A DNA stretch of 64,000 bases. It comes from Kryptolebias marmoratus (lineage: Eukaryota > Chordata > Actinopteri > Cyprinodontiformes > Rivulidae). The DNA lies in contig NC_051439.1 of NCBI RefSeq assembly GCF_001649575.2, positions 3,737,904 through 3,801,903 of the forward strand, written 5' to 3'. Below, piece after piece: positions 1 through 11,400 of the stretch. The stretch's first letter is position 1. Every line of letters starts with the position of its first letter. Under the pieces are notes generated by a model, which ran no database searches, was not told the DNA's origin, and was given only the letters and a program-made list of their open reading frames with translations. The position numbers and the translations under genes were made by a program.

Positions 1-745
1 CATGCTGCTGGAATGATGCAGTCTGAGGTTTAATATTGCCTTGATGAAATATGGAAGGTCTTTCCTGAAAAGAATGTCACCAAATGGGAACATGTGAGGC
101 TCTAAAATCTGTTTACACTTTTCTGCATTGATGGTGGCTTTCCAGTTGGGTAAGCTGCCCATGTCAGAGGCACTAATGCACCCCCATACCATCAGAGAGG
201 CAGGATTTTGAACTGTTTGCTGGTGCCTAAATATTGACTTTCAGCCCTGTTCTTTCTCCAGATGGTCAAAATCTTTTGATGATATTATGAACTGTAGATG
301 TTGGGATGTTCAGTCTTCCCAATTTTCTGTTAAAGAACATTATTCTGGAATGGTTCCGTTATTGTTACAGTTTCTTTTCACAGACTGGTGAACTTCACCT
401 CTGAGAGTTTCAGCCTCTCTAAAATTCTCTTTTTATACTTAGTCCTCTCACTGACCTGTTGCTAATTAACCTGATTAGTTGCAAATTTTTCTTCCAGTTA
501 TTTGTACCACTTACTTTTGGAGCTTTTTGTTGCCCCTGCCCTAACTTCTTTGAGATGTAGCTACCATCAAATTTGAAATTACTCGATCTTTTGCTAAAAA
601 TAGCAATTTAAAAAAAAAAATTTAAACATTTGATATTTATGCTGTTTAATTGTAAAAAAAAATGGGTTTGTGAGATTTGCAAATGATAGCATTCTGCTTT
701 TATTTACATTTTACACAATGTCCAGCTTCTTTATAATTGAGGCTG
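1..745 (-). mobile_element. Tc1/mariner-like transposon relic, internally deleted
   Basis: This is an antisense relic whose outer end lies beyond the window. Bases 1-225 align by eye with 63380-63590, and bases 600-745 match the long terminal inverted repeat seen in the copy at 53215-54935 (shared core GAGATTTGCAAAT, then CATTCTG and TTACACAA blocks). The stretch equivalent to 63590-63970 is missing and the sequence resumes at AAATCTTTTGATGAT, so this copy carries an internal deletion. No frame is intact. Assignment to Tc1/mariner rests on transposase fragments in the sister copies. Confidence 0.6.
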
Positions 746-1090
746 TGGAAAGATTACTGTAGCTGATATTTCATACAAAATCAAACTGATCAAACCACTA
801 AAACTAGAAGGATTAGCATCACCTAATGTAATGTAGAAACATCAAACATTTGCTTGGTAATTTTAGTTTTTCTGCTGTTCTAAATTTCACATGAATCTTT
901 ACAGGGAAACAAAAGCTATTTGCTTCATTTGAGTACCAGAGGAAGAAAATGTAAATGAGTAAAATAAATCTTAAACAGTCTGCCTTTTTTCCTGTTTCAG
1001 AAGATTTTAAAGTTCTATTTGAGCAAATCTATCAGTATGTGATCCTTGCAGTGAAAGGCCCTTTGACCGCCTCTTTTCTCGACCCCGCAG
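746..1090 (+). other. Intron tail upstream of MIDEAS-like last exon
   Basis: AT-rich sequence ending in a pyrimidine-rich tract and CCCCGCAG directly before the exon at 1091, a good 3' splice site. A second acceptor-like TTTCAG ends at 1000 but opens no useful frame. Nothing else is recognised here. Confidence 0.55.
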
Positions 1091-1331
1091 GATTTTCTAC
1101 AAGGTGAAGAGCCGCAGCGCGCACATGAAAAGCCACGCCGAGCAGGAGAAGAAGGCGGCGGCGCTGCGACAGAAGGAGGCGGAGGAGCGAGCGGTGGCAA
1201 AAGCAGCCGCCGAGGCTGCCGCCATCCTGGCGGCGCGGCAGCAGAACGGGACGCGGCAGGCAGGCGGCGACAGCACCAACGACGACTCGTCGGGCGGAGA
1301 GGACGAGGACGATGAGGACTGGCGGAATTAA
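1091..1331 (+). CDS. mideas: C-terminal coding exon of a MIDEAS/ELMSAN1-like corepressor
   Basis: This is a terminal exon of about 80 codons; the rest of the gene lies left of the window. Base 1091 completes a codon split by the intron and the stop TAA is at 1329-1331. The exon begins IFYKVKSRSAHMKSH, the second half of a C2H2 zinc finger with the H-x3-H pair visible; the two cysteines must lie on the preceding exon. A basic/acidic Ala- and Glu-rich helix follows (EQEKKAAALRQKEAEE), then poly-Ala-like sequence and a very acidic tail ending EDEDDEDWRN. The block KSRSAHMKSHAEQEKKAAAL is what I recall of the C-terminus of MIDEAS, an ELM2-SANT scaffold of the mitotic HDAC1/2 complex. TRERF1 and ZNF541 are relatives; TRERF1 reads differently here from memory. 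The exon is strikingly GC-rich against its AT-rich flanks. The exon call is firm, the gene name moderate. Confidence 0.72.
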
Positions 1332-1394
1332 ACATTGACTGCACCACGCAGAGGGGCTTGTTCTCTTTATAGGGACAAGTCATTTTTAACTTCA

Positions 1395-1406
1395 AATAAA
1401 AATAAA
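1395..1406 (+). promoter_or_regulatory. Proximal polyadenylation signals (overlapping AATAAA)
   Basis: Two AATAAA hexamers follow each other 64 nt after the MIDEAS-like stop codon. They could support a short-UTR isoform. Confidence 0.35.
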
Positions 1407-2167
1407 AAGAAGGACCCTCCAGTGAACTTTATTTTGTGGAACAAAAGACTTACATTGCTTGCTGCATTCAGGGACAGTTCTGGTTTACCCGTGAATGCTC
1501 AGACTGAGTGTTTGGATTAGTGGGACAGTGTGCTTTCCAAAACTCCCCTTTACTCGGCTTGAAAAGCTTTTCAGGAGTTACCTCTCTCTCTCTCGCTCAC
1601 AGGGCTCGGTAAAGTCAAAGCCATGCCGCCACTCAACGTTTACCTGTTTTCCTCCTTGCCGCGGCCTTCCTCAGCACTTTGAGTCCTCGTTTTGTTCCGT
1701 CAGGCATGTTGGACCTTTTATCTTTTTTTTTCTTTTCTTTTTTTTTTTTTTGGAGCACGTGCAAACCTACACCCCAACTGCAAATGTTGATATCTGGAAG
1801 AGAAAGTGGGGTTGTTCTGTTTCTTTCTCAGCTCCCGGACAGACGGACTGATGTTGCCCCCGTGTCCCCCCCCCCCTCCCCTCCCCACCTTCCTTCTTCA
1901 GCTGCCTAAAGCTTTTTCAGAAGCATGAAACCGGTTCTCCTTGTTAATTTGATCTTCTGTTCTGTGAATCGTCACCTTTTTTAGTCCCCGTTTGTTGGTC
2001 ACTGTTGATGCCTTGGATGTTACGGTTTTTATTTCAGAATGACAATCAATTTTACACTATTTGTGTATTAATATTATTATTTTTTATGAATATGTACATA
2101 AGCAGGTTACTTTTTTGGTCTGTGTAGTTATATATGGTTGTTTTTTTGTGAATATTGTTGTTGGTGA

Positions 2168-2198
2168 TTATTAATATTATTATTATTATTATTATTAT
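2168..2198. repeat. (TTA)n microsatellite
   Basis: A run of ATT triplets inside the probable 3' UTR of the MIDEAS-like gene. Confidence 0.85.
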
Positions 2199-3883
2199 AT
2201 TCTGGTTTTGGCTGCAATTTTATTAAGCGCTTTTTTTCCTGTTTTGTCTATTTTTATTTCTTAATTTTAATTTAATTTAAGCAAAACTTAAATAATGCTC
2301 CTTGCTGCCTGTTTATAACTGTGAGTTTTTTTTTGTTTTCTTTTTCCTTTGGGAGCCAGAAAGAAGAAAAGGCAGAAACGTATGTGCAATAGAACAAGTC
2401 AACCCCCCTTTTTAATTTTTTTTTTTTTTGTTACATGACTGGTCAGATTCTCCCCCCCCCCCCGTGTTAAGCTTACACGCAGCTGCTCTGAATGCCTCCC
2501 TGTCAACTCTGTAAGTGATAGAAGGCTCTGACTCAGACTGTTGAAACTGCAGATCTCCATTTCGTTTAGATAGCTTGAGTCTGAATTTTTCAGGCTTTTC
2601 CAGCGTGCACTTTCTGCTGTTGGTTGTGAACTTAGCATTGTTGCCACCTGACTTTAAAACTGGCAGAAGCATTTTTTCCTACAAACTAAACATTCACATT
2701 TTTGCAGGTTTAAATCAATTTGAGACACTTTTATTCTGAAATTTAAGCAACATTCTCTTATTTTCTGTCAGTAAATCATTTCCTCTGAACAACTATCAGG
2801 CTTTTAGAGAAGCAGAAACATTTTCTCGCCCTGGATTTTACAAGTTTAAAACAAGAATTTTGGTCTTTGTTTCCAACTAAACGTGAGCTTCTACTTTCTA
2901 CCTCAGCCTTGTAGCCCTGACGCTTCTCACAGACTGTTATTAGAGAGACTTTTCTCAAGTGTTAAAAGGAAAAGATTTTTTTTTTTTGGTCCAGACTTAG
3001 ATTAGACATTTGCAGGGTGTTTTAGCACTGGCATGAGACAATCTGTTTACATTTATAGAGTTTGTTTTCTGCTGCAACCAGTTTTGCAGTTTGTTACAGG
3101 AGATTTTAAAGTCCCTTTTAAGTCCTCGTACGTCTCTGCCACGTTTTATCCTCCAAAGCCTGTTGTTGACAATAAATAATTTACTGACAGATATGGATGT
3201 TTTCTCAGCAAACAAGTCATCAGATTTATATTGGAGCACTAAAACCTTTTGGTTGTTTGATATTATTTCTAATTAAATTGAGACTGTCAGATTTTGTGTT
3301 GCAGCACTGATGTGGTCTGCAGAAACCTGGCCTCTGTGACTCTGCAGCGTGACAAAAAATAGATTTGTTCTTTCATGTGGTTTTAAAGGCTGGTATGAAG
3401 TCGACATTTTTATCCCTCTAAGCTGACAGGTTGCCTTGTTCACCTTGTTGCTGGTTTGAGAGTTGGACCACTGAAACACCATTTTCTGATTTGTCTCTTG
3501 CTACATATCTCCATGTTAAGCTCTTCGACCTGGAGCCAGGAACTGTTGCCATGGCAACAATGGGTTAAAGGGTTAGTTTTCTTTTTAAAGGACAAACCAT
3601 GGGTGGGGAGCTGGGGGGGAAAGAGATTTGGCTCCAGTTGCTCCACAAGTTAAACCTGAGTCTATGCACAGACTGTTGTGTTAGAGTGTGTGTGCGTGTG
3701 AGGTCGAATGTTTAACTGTACACCAGGAAAAAAAAACGTTTTGCAGACTGTTCACCTGTATGGTATGTTAAGTTATAGTTCCCCTTTTTTGTTTTGTTTT
3801 TTAAGTTTAGTTTATTTTTAATTCAGGCTCGTCTCGAGGTTCTTGTTGCTGGGGGTCACAGAAGATTTCAAATTAGAACGATG

Positions 3884-3889
3884 AATAAA
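3884..3889 (+). promoter_or_regulatory. Candidate distal polyadenylation signal AATAAA
   Basis: AATAAA on the plus strand about 2.55 kb after the MIDEAS-like stop codon, near where the UTR-like T-rich composition gives way to ordinary intergenic sequence. This is a position-based guess. Confidence 0.3.
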
Positions 3890-3910
3890 ATCGAGGCTAC
3901 AAACATTTTA

Positions 3911-4589
3911 GCTGGAAGCATTTCTCATTTCATCCAGTTGATTAAGGGAATTTAAGGGGAAAAATGTTTTATTTAGCTAAAGATTAGAATTACATAAGAG
4001 AATGGAATTCTGTGTTTGCATACTTTCTATGCTATTTTCATATAGGGTTCACACTAACGATGAAATCAGAAAGGAATCTCAAGTGCTTTTTACGATAGTG
4101 TAACTTATTTGTTTTGATTTGACTTTTACCACTTGTGTTTTTAGTAAGGATTTATCCAAGCACTGTATATTAAAGGTTTAAAACATCCTGCAGTCTCTGA
4201 GCACTTTGATTTCTTTCTTGTTTATCACCAAAACAGATTTGTTTACAGCGGTAGGTAATCCTGCTCCTGCAGGTTCTGGTGCAGTGCCACAGTGATTCAC
4301 AAGGGGGCAGTATTATTGCAGCATTTCACAGGTGGAAGGAAGAATCAGCTGCAGAGGAGGCTGCTGGGGCTTGTTTTTGTCAGAAGACCCAAACTATTAA
4401 TGAATTTTTGGGAAGGGGGTACAATCCAGTTAATAAACTCTGAGTTTCTGTTCAGTTGTCATATGTGTCTTTATTGCTTGTCATTTTCTGTTAAAACTTC
4501 GGCAATATACTCATTATGGTGTTTACAGTTTATTTGGCGTGGTTGTAGCTGAGAGTCACTCTGAGTGACACAGTGTGTGAGAACTTTGC
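3911..4589. other. Intergenic, nothing recognised
   Basis: AT-rich sequence with no gene, RNA or recognisable repeat. Short open frames here look random. Confidence 0.5.
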
Positions 4590-5255
4590 TTAAAACTTTA
4601 TATTAACCGCTGGAGTCAACCATGTCAGCAAAATATCTCATGAGCTGCTGGATGGATTTTAATGAAACTTAAAGAAATCATTGAATCTGCATCTAAAGCT
4701 CAATAACAGCAAATCAACATTAGCCAACAGAAAAATGAATATAACTTGGTCCATTTTACAGATACTGTGTTTAGTATGCTTGATTAGCCATCTTGATTTG
4801 GGTTGACCCCAAAAGGTAATCAGTTATAGATGCACAGATATGCATAAATATGCCATAATGCCATAATAATAATATCTTAAAAAAAACACACACATCTAAT
4901 GTGTTTGGCACCAAAAAGCTACAGTTGTAAGTCATCAGTCCCAGAAACTTTGGTGCTTGTTAACATACATTTTGATGAGTTCAAGTTTGGCTTTTTTGTG
5001 TTTTTCTGCCAGTAGTGGAGCGCCCGGGATGGTGTGATCAGAAAGTATCAACTTGGAGTTCAACTTGAATGAACTGCTTTTTTTTCTACCATCCACACTA
5101 TCTGGAGTTGTATTTCTTATTGCGTCCACATCCTGGGAGGTTGGCCACAGTCCATTGAACCTTATACCTTTTACTAATATTGCAGCTGTGGTCAGAGTAA
5201 CATGAAGCAGACATGCACACACAGATACAAACCTTTTGGTGGCAGGTGATATTAT
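4590..5255. repeat. Palindrome-headed repeat family, scrambled fragments
   Basis: An antisense module (CAGCAAAATATCTCATGAG near 4627) runs into a sense module (AGCCATCTTGATTTGGGTTG near 4787). A tail piece, GGTGGCAGGTGATA, lies near 5239. This is the same family described at 60595-60965, here as an inverted composite with decayed ends. The middle (about 4870-5200) is not clearly part of it. Confidence 0.55.
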
Positions 5256-6309
5256 TCAGGTTTGTTGATCTCAGTATGAAGCTTCATTTCAGTTCCCACT
5301 CTTTAATACTCTTCTGTTCTGCTCTTTTTTTTGTTTCATCCTCTTACTGGTTGTGAGGAACACAAACCAGCAGTCAGAGCTCCTTCGCCCTCCTTGTTGG
5401 TGTGTTTTTAACCATGCAGGATGGTTTAACAATAACCGAAGTGCAGCAGAATCTGACAGTGCTGACAAAAAGATGTAGAGGCACCACAGTGAGCAGCAGG
5501 GCATTCTGGGAAAGGCAAACAAGAACAGCATGAGGCTCAGATGCGTCTTGTGTTCTCTCTCCGCCTGTTCCAACCCGTAGGAGGAGGACGAGGAGGAGGA
5601 AGAGGATGTGGAGGAGGGAAGGAAGACAAGGCATCCTGAAACTAGATCTTTATCTGACTGTGTTCCAGCTGCAGAAAATTAGACATGAACATGAAGTTTT
5701 GGAGATTTTAATGAAAAACTATCAGAAAACTGCAATAAGGTCCATTCATTTCTGTGAGGAGTTTGACAAATTACACCGTTATACTTTACTTCAGCATCCA
5801 TCATGCAACAGAGACGCCGCAGGTCTTTTCTAACCATTCTCTTGGAGTTTAAATTCCCCTAGAACCTCAGACAACATGTGTCGAGAGAAACCTGACACGT
5901 GTGGTCAGGTGCTCCCCCCAAGAGTGTGTGAACAAATATGTGTGTAGGAGTTGAGAGAGAGGAAATGACTGTGAAGGAGTCCCTGCAGTCTCCATCACTG
6001 TGCTGAAGTTTGATATCAAGATCCTCAGCCTGATTTCCTAAACAGGAGTAAGCAGCTACAGAAAAGGACTGATTGATTTTTGTTTATTATGGGAACTTTG
6101 TTGTTTTTCTGTTCAATGATTGGGTGATATGCAGTCCTTCAGAGAATGTTAGGCCTTTAGTTTACATAAATTTCTGTGGTTGTTTGTAAAAGTAAAAAAC
6201 AGCAGCATCTATCTTCACTCTGGGTGCAGCCTGGGGTCAGTTCTAGCAGTATCTTCTAAATATCTCTGCTGAAATAATTGTGTAATTCAAAACTGACGTC
6301 TGTGTAAAG
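5256..6309. other. Intergenic with a short purine-rich GAGGA tract
   Basis: No gene was recognised. Bases 5578-5626 are an imperfect GAGGAGGA tract. Open frames on both strands through 5289-5833 show no familiar motif and no splice-site context. Confidence 0.45.
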
Positions 6310-6660
6310 GATTCAAAAGATACTGTTTGCATGAACCACTAGAAAGTTTTGAAGAATGGAGTTCTATTTTTTGGCAGTAAGCCACTTTGGAAGTGGCTCC
6401 ATCTGGACTGCATTGATAAAATTATAATGACTTGTCGGAGCAGACACACTTCCTTCCAAAGTTGTTTATTTGTTCCCCCCAGTTTTTCAAGGTGGAAACA
6501 ATTCACTTTATTCTTGGCTGCATTTGGACAAGTCATTAGCTCATCAGTCTGGTCAGAATTAAACTTTATTTTTCCAAACTGATGTTGTTCAAAGAGCTTG
6601 CTGTTCTTCAATTTTACACAGAACAGTACATCAAAATGGATGGAATATCCCTTTAATACA
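6310..6660 (+). mobile_element. MITE fragment related to the 17254-17908 element
   Basis: The 3' portion shares CTGGTCAGA, TTAAAC/TTAAAT and GATGTTGTTCAAAGAGCT blocks with the right part of the full-length copy at 17254-17908. It ends ATATCCCTTTAATA, matching the family terminus CTATCCCTTTAA. Confidence 0.5.
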
Positions 6661-6849
6661 GAGACAGATGTGTTTATTTACGAGACCAAGGAGCTGGTTC
6701 AAAAACTCCTGCTATAGCTGAAAAGATAACTCTTTAAGTGATACTGACATGATCTTCTATTACCACTGCCCAAGCGTTTTTGAACATGTCTGCTGGTAAA
6801 ACATAGAAAAGTGTTTTTTTCTCAACTTTACTGCATGATTCTTGTCTTC

Positions 6850-7120
6850 TGGGGTAAACAGTGAGGAACTCATGAGTGATTCATCAGTATTTTTTTCTGA
6901 ATTCATTTCTTTTGTCTGGCTTTTAATTGCAGTTATTTTTTGCTTTTTAAGTAGTCTTTTATTTATGTTATTTTGTATTTTTATTAGGTTTTATGTTCTT
7001 TTTTTAAACTTCTTTTACTTTTAAGTTTGAATTTTAACAGATCATGGCTGTGTTTTATTGTACAGCACTTAGGTGAAACTGTTTGTTTTTAAAGTGCTTT
7101 ATAAATAAAGTTAATTGGAT
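6850..7120 (+). mobile_element. LINE/SINE 3' tail (L2-like)
   Basis: A T-rich stretch ends in CAGCACTTAGGTGAAACTG and AAAGTGCTTTATAAATAAAG, the conserved tail of fish L2-type LINEs and their dependent SINEs. No coding part remains. Confidence 0.55.
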
Positions 7121-8424
7121 TTGAGTTTGATTGGAATTTCTTTTTTTTTCCTTTGAAAGAGGAGGCCCAAGCTCCGATACCTTATTGTTAGTCCCTCTGC
7201 AGGGCCTTCCTCACAGGTTTGGTCTCTTTTTTTCTGTTATTTACAGACAGCTGGCTGCAGTACAAGTGTTCATGGCAGAAGTTCATCTTTTCTGCACAGA
7301 CATTTTGGATCTTTATTACCAATTACAACATCAGAGGGTCTATTTCTACACATCTCCTGAGATGGAGTGTTGCAGTTGAAACTCCAGCAGCAATAATCAC
7401 CTCCAGCCCAATGCTGGTAAGTGAGCTGTACAGAAAAGAAGTGTTAAGTGTAAGAAAGGGAGAAAAGAGGAGTGAGGAAGAGAAGGAGGGATAAATAAGA
7501 AACTAGAAAAATTTTGAAAACGTGTTGAAGGCTGCCTTTGTACCCAGTGCCTAAATTTCCATCATAACTTTGTAATAATCTAAACTAAGAAAGAAAAACT
7601 GTCTACATTTGATGTATGACCTGTAGACGTGTAAGGAAAACCAAGACCAAAGCAAACTGAGCTCCCTTCCTGCAAAGTTGGTACGCTAGTCTAAAACTTG
7701 CATAAACCCAACTCGGTCATTTAAAAACAAAACAACCTTTCCTGAATAACTTTTTACTGGCTACTACTTGACATGTTATAGAAAAAGATTTAGGTGGATC
7801 TGTCTTAATACTCCAGTCTAATGAAAAAATTCAACATTATGTTTTCATCACCTAGTCTCAACACATGAAAGCTATTGAGACAAAAACTCCTAATTTTAAA
7901 AAAAAAATTAAAAATAAAATGCTTTAAAATTAGGTGTGTCTCTTTTGTCCAGTCTAGTGAAACAATTCAACATTAACTTTTGGTCAGAAGTTCACATGAC
8001 ATGGAGGTTATTTAATTATTGTTTTTCAGGTGTCATTGGTTTGGTAATTTGTTGATGGTCCCAAAGCAAACCACTGTCTTGAGAAGGAGGGAGCACACAG
8101 AGGTGGGCTAAACCACCAATATATGTCATTCGACCCACATCTCACCATTGACCAGCACCAGGTCAAACTGCAGGAAGACACTCTGAATCCAACTTTGAGT
8201 CCCCCTTGTGGTCTGGTGCACTTCTGTTTTGTAGAGTGAGTTTGCAGCTTTTCTTACTTGCTGGTGTTCTAGTTTTCTGCAGTATCCTTTTTTTTCATTT
8301 GTTTTTTGTAGTTAGCATCATTCATGTGTTTGCTGCACATTTAGCTGTTTGTGGCGCGTTTGCACCTGTCAGCCACTGTACCCCATAGATGGACATATCG
8401 GAGTATTTTTGTGGGTCGCATAAA
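7121..8424. other. Intergenic, nothing recognised
   Basis: No gene or known element. A short direct repeat of a CCAGTCTA...TTCAACATTA motif occurs near 7812 and 7951. Frames at 7131-7494 and 8206-8388 show no familiar protein. Confidence 0.45.
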
Positions 8425-8745
8425 TGACAAATGGACTGTACTTATATAGCGCCTTTCTTGGCCAATCAAGCCATTCAAAGGTCTTTACAACACAATCTGA
8501 GCCCTCCTTTACCCATCCACACAGCACTCTACAGAGCTAATCTGACTGAATCATTCTATGGAGACTAATCAATGCTTTAAACTTCATTCATACACCAATG
8601 TGGCACACATTGGAAGCAGTGAGTGGTTCTGTGTCTTGTCTAGGGCCACTTAGACATGTGACTCCCGCCAGGAATTGAACCTCCAACTCTTTTATTGGAA
8701 GACGATTGCTCTAACCACTCTAACCACTGATCCACAGCTGCCCAA
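8425..8745 (+). repeat. Dispersed fish repeat, TATATAGCGCCTTTCT type
   Basis: Begins ATGGACTGTACTTATATAGC and carries a tRNA-like or box-B-like block, GGAATTGAACCTCCAAC. It ends near CAACTCTTTTATTGG...GATTGCTCTAACCACT. This matches a very common teleost interspersed repeat recalled from many fish loci; the class is uncertain. Confidence 0.55.
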
Positions 8746-9422
8746 CTAGGGCTTGCATACCCAAACCCTATTTACTACCATGTAAGTATCATTCTAAAAC
8801 TCCTTGCAGTTTGGCCTGCAGAATGACTTTTATTTATGTAAAAATAAAAATAAAATTTATTATAGACTGTTGGTAAATTATCACATGTAAGATATAAATA
8901 CATACCATATAATATATTAGTTTTGACTTGGGCACAAGCCTGCTCTTAATGGCTATACTGCCCTCTGGTGTTCAAGTCTTGAATGCACAAAAGAAACCTT
9001 AGCTCAAGTTTTCTTGATGTGTGGCAGTCTTTGATCAAAGCTGGCATGAAGACTAATGCACACTTTCTTGAACGATGCAGCATAATGTTTGAGAATGAAG
9101 GAACCTACTAGTAAATCAAAGCGACCTTTGTTTTCTGTTTTTTACGGTTATGAAACAACTCTTTCTCAAAAAGGATGTTGGAGAAAACAGCAACAAACTA
9201 AACAAATGATATGCAAAAGTGTAGGCTTTTCAACTAAACTGCTCAGGAGGCTACAGTTATTGAAAGCCAACAGCTCAGGGGCTGGACTTCTGGCAGTTAT
9301 TGTTATTAAGTAAATTTAATTTATGATTTAAATGGGTTAAAAGCCAAGAAAGTGTGTTTTTAAACAAGTTTTAAAAACAGCGAGAGATGGAGCCTGACAG
9401 ACCTGCAGCAGCAGCAACTCAT
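8746..9422. other. Intergenic, nothing recognised
   Basis: AT-rich DNA with no supportable gene or repeat. Confidence 0.45.
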
Positions 9423-10916
9423 ATCAATCAATCAAATCAATCAATCAAATTTTATTTGTATAGCACATTTCAGCAGCAAGGAATTTCAAGGTGCTTTACA
9501 TAAGTAAAAAAACAAAAAAAAACAAAAAAAAAAACAGCATGTGACATTGAATAAACAGTAAGAAGACATCAAAAACCCGCACTCTAACCCTAATTTAGCC
9601 ATAAGCAACTCTAAATAGGTGGGTTTTAAGTTGAGACTTAAATGCACCCATGCACACAACGGCATTTAAGGGTGAAGCAGCTCCGATGAATAAGAAGGGG
9701 CAAGACCATACAGAGACTTAAAATGGATTTGAAAGAACCAGTGAAGCGAGGGTAAAACTGGAGTTATATGTACCAGCTGCAGACGAGAGAGGGAGGCCTG
9801 GCTAACTCCAATCAAAAGAGAGTTAGAATAATCCAGACAGAACGTGGTAAATGCATGGATCAGTCTCTCCAAGTGTTGTCTAGATAAGAGGGGCAGAAGT
9901 TTTGACTGCCACCTTAACACTAAAGAGACTGAAATTTGGAGATCCTGAGGACAAACCCCCTCCTTCTGCTTAACAATTTGAGGGCTATTAGTTGCCCTTT
10001 GTTATTACACATGCTTGCAGCTAACACAGACACACCCACCACCCCAATGCGACATTCTCACTCTTTCTCAAGGGCTCCTTTTCACATGTTTTTGCTCTGA
10101 AGATGTGACTTAACCAGTGTTGACATGCAAGTAAAGTAGGTTGGGGTCCATTTTACACCCAAATTAGTGATGCTTTTGTTCAGGGTCAAAGAGTTACAAG
10201 TCAAAGGAAGGGACACAGCTGGGGCCACTGGGTTCAGTTTTTTTTTCATTAAAATTCAGGAAATTCAGTGCCATCCATCCCCTGATGTCAATGAGACAGT
10301 TAAGGAGAGGCTGAACAGAATCATTGTTTCAGAGGGAAAATAGACTTGACAGTCATCAACATATAAATTAAATAGCACAACATGTTTTCTAAAAAAAAAG
10401 TAGTGGCAGAAAATACAAAGAGAACAGGAGAGGACCAAGAATTGAGCCCTGAGGTAACCCACAGGGGAGGGCAGCAGAAGTCGAAATAAGATCATCCATC
10501 ATGACACAGAACCTCCTATCAGAGAGGTAGGTCCTAAACTACTCCAGAGCTGAGCCAACTGGCGATGCCCTGGAGATGGGAATTTAGTGGTCCACTGTGT
10601 CAAAAGCAGCTAAAAGCACAAGTAAAACACAGTTCACAGAATCTATCGCTAAAAATACAGTATGCCATTAAAAACCCTTAAGAGCGGATTCAGTGCTGTG
10701 TTACATTATGCTTGGTTTTAATTGGTGCCACAGAATTCAGAACAGTGTGGCACAAAGAATTAAAATACAAGGAAAGCTCCTCTGTGCTGGAAGACACAGA
10801 GAGCTGCAAATCTAAATGATTAAAAACAGTGGTGAAATGAGCAGCAGTGGAAAGGTAAAAACCATGACAGCTCCAAGCAGCATGGATAAGCAACAGAATC
10901 TGACAAAACGCTAGAG
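9423..10916 (-). mobile_element. L2-like LINE remnant (reverse transcriptase), antisense
   Basis: On the minus strand the 3' tail is at the left (ATCAATCAATCAAATTTTAT in plus reading). Broken coding blocks lie to the right. Minus 9920-9666 holds the RT C-terminal region with SRLQLVHITPVLPSLHW and KSLYGLAPSYSSELL. Minus 10495-10265 holds an RT core piece with the GYLRAQFL...CSLCIFC region and YVDD, equivalent to the catalytic YADD box. Minus 10959-10690 holds the segment before RT (LNSVAPIKTK). Stops and frameshifts separate the blocks, so this is a dead copy of an L2-clade element. Its upstream end abuts a hAT-type MITE at 10917. Confidence 0.8.
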
Positions 10917-11064
10917 CAGGGGTAGGCAACCCTGGTCTTCGAGTCACACTGTCCTGCAAGTTTTACTTGTTTTCCTGTTCCAGCACATCTGATTCAGTGG
11001 TTAAATTACCTCTTCATGTTCTGCAGAAGCCTGTTAATCACCCATTGATTTAAATCAGGTGTCT
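10917..11064 (+). mobile_element. hAT-type MITE, truncated
   Basis: Begins CAGGGGTAGGCAACCCTGGT, the terminus of a widespread teleost hAT-like MITE, and continues through CTGCAAGTTTTACTTG, CTGCAGAAGCCTGTTAATCA and AAATCAGGTGT. The right half with the mirror terminus is missing. At 11065 the sequence switches to the LINE/H3 fragment. Confidence 0.65.
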
Positions 11065-11400
11065 GCTTGGTTCTGGCCATGTCTGGGGTTCCTCAAGGTT
11101 TTTCTGTCGCTATCTGGGCTGTAGTTGAGGTATTATTTGAGCTTTTGAGATGTTATTCAGCTGCTCCTGGTTGTAAAAAACACACCTTGTTGTCATGGTT
11201 ACGCATCATAACAAGTGTCGAAAAGTAAGTAGGTTTCGGTAAAAATTCCTTCCAGCTGCACATTATCTGATACCAGAGGAAATAATCATCCTAAAAAGTG
11301 ATTTACATCCAGAAAAATAGGAATGAAAGTTTTTAAAAGCAGTATCTCAGAATAAATGTAACAGGGCTACTTCAACATGCAGCCACTTTAAGCGGCACAA
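11065..11400 (-). mobile_element. LINE-like 5' region joined to the start of histone H3 (chimera copy 1)
   Basis: Read on the minus strand, 11385 to about 11165 is closely similar to plus 19332-19555: TGGCTGCATGTTG, ATTATTTCCTCTGGTATC and GTTATGATGCGTAACCAT occur in the same order. Next comes a LINE-ORF-like start (TACAACCAGGAGCAGCTGAA). After that, ATGGCCAGAACCAAGCAGAC is the first 20 bases of a histone H3 coding sequence. The H3 part stops at the MITE junction. The second copy at 19332 keeps much more of H3, so a shared origin is likely. Confidence 0.55.

Larger units (their letters stand above)
1332..3910 (+). other. Probable 3' UTR of the MIDEAS-like gene
   Basis: Non-coding sequence with UTR character: T-rich tracts, AU-rich stretches, and no recognised transposon. 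Overlapping AATAAA signals at 1395-1406 could give a very short UTR of about 80-100 nt. A later AATAAA at 3884-3889 would give a UTR of about 2.6 kb. A Pumilio-type TGTACATA lies at 2093-2100. The extent is inference, as no transcript evidence is available. Confidence 0.4.

Noticed and set aside
1015..1395. Long minus-strand frame opposite the MIDEAS-like exon
   Set aside because: It is the antisense shadow of a GC-rich coding exon; the plus strand has the splice site, conserved zinc-finger half and stop.
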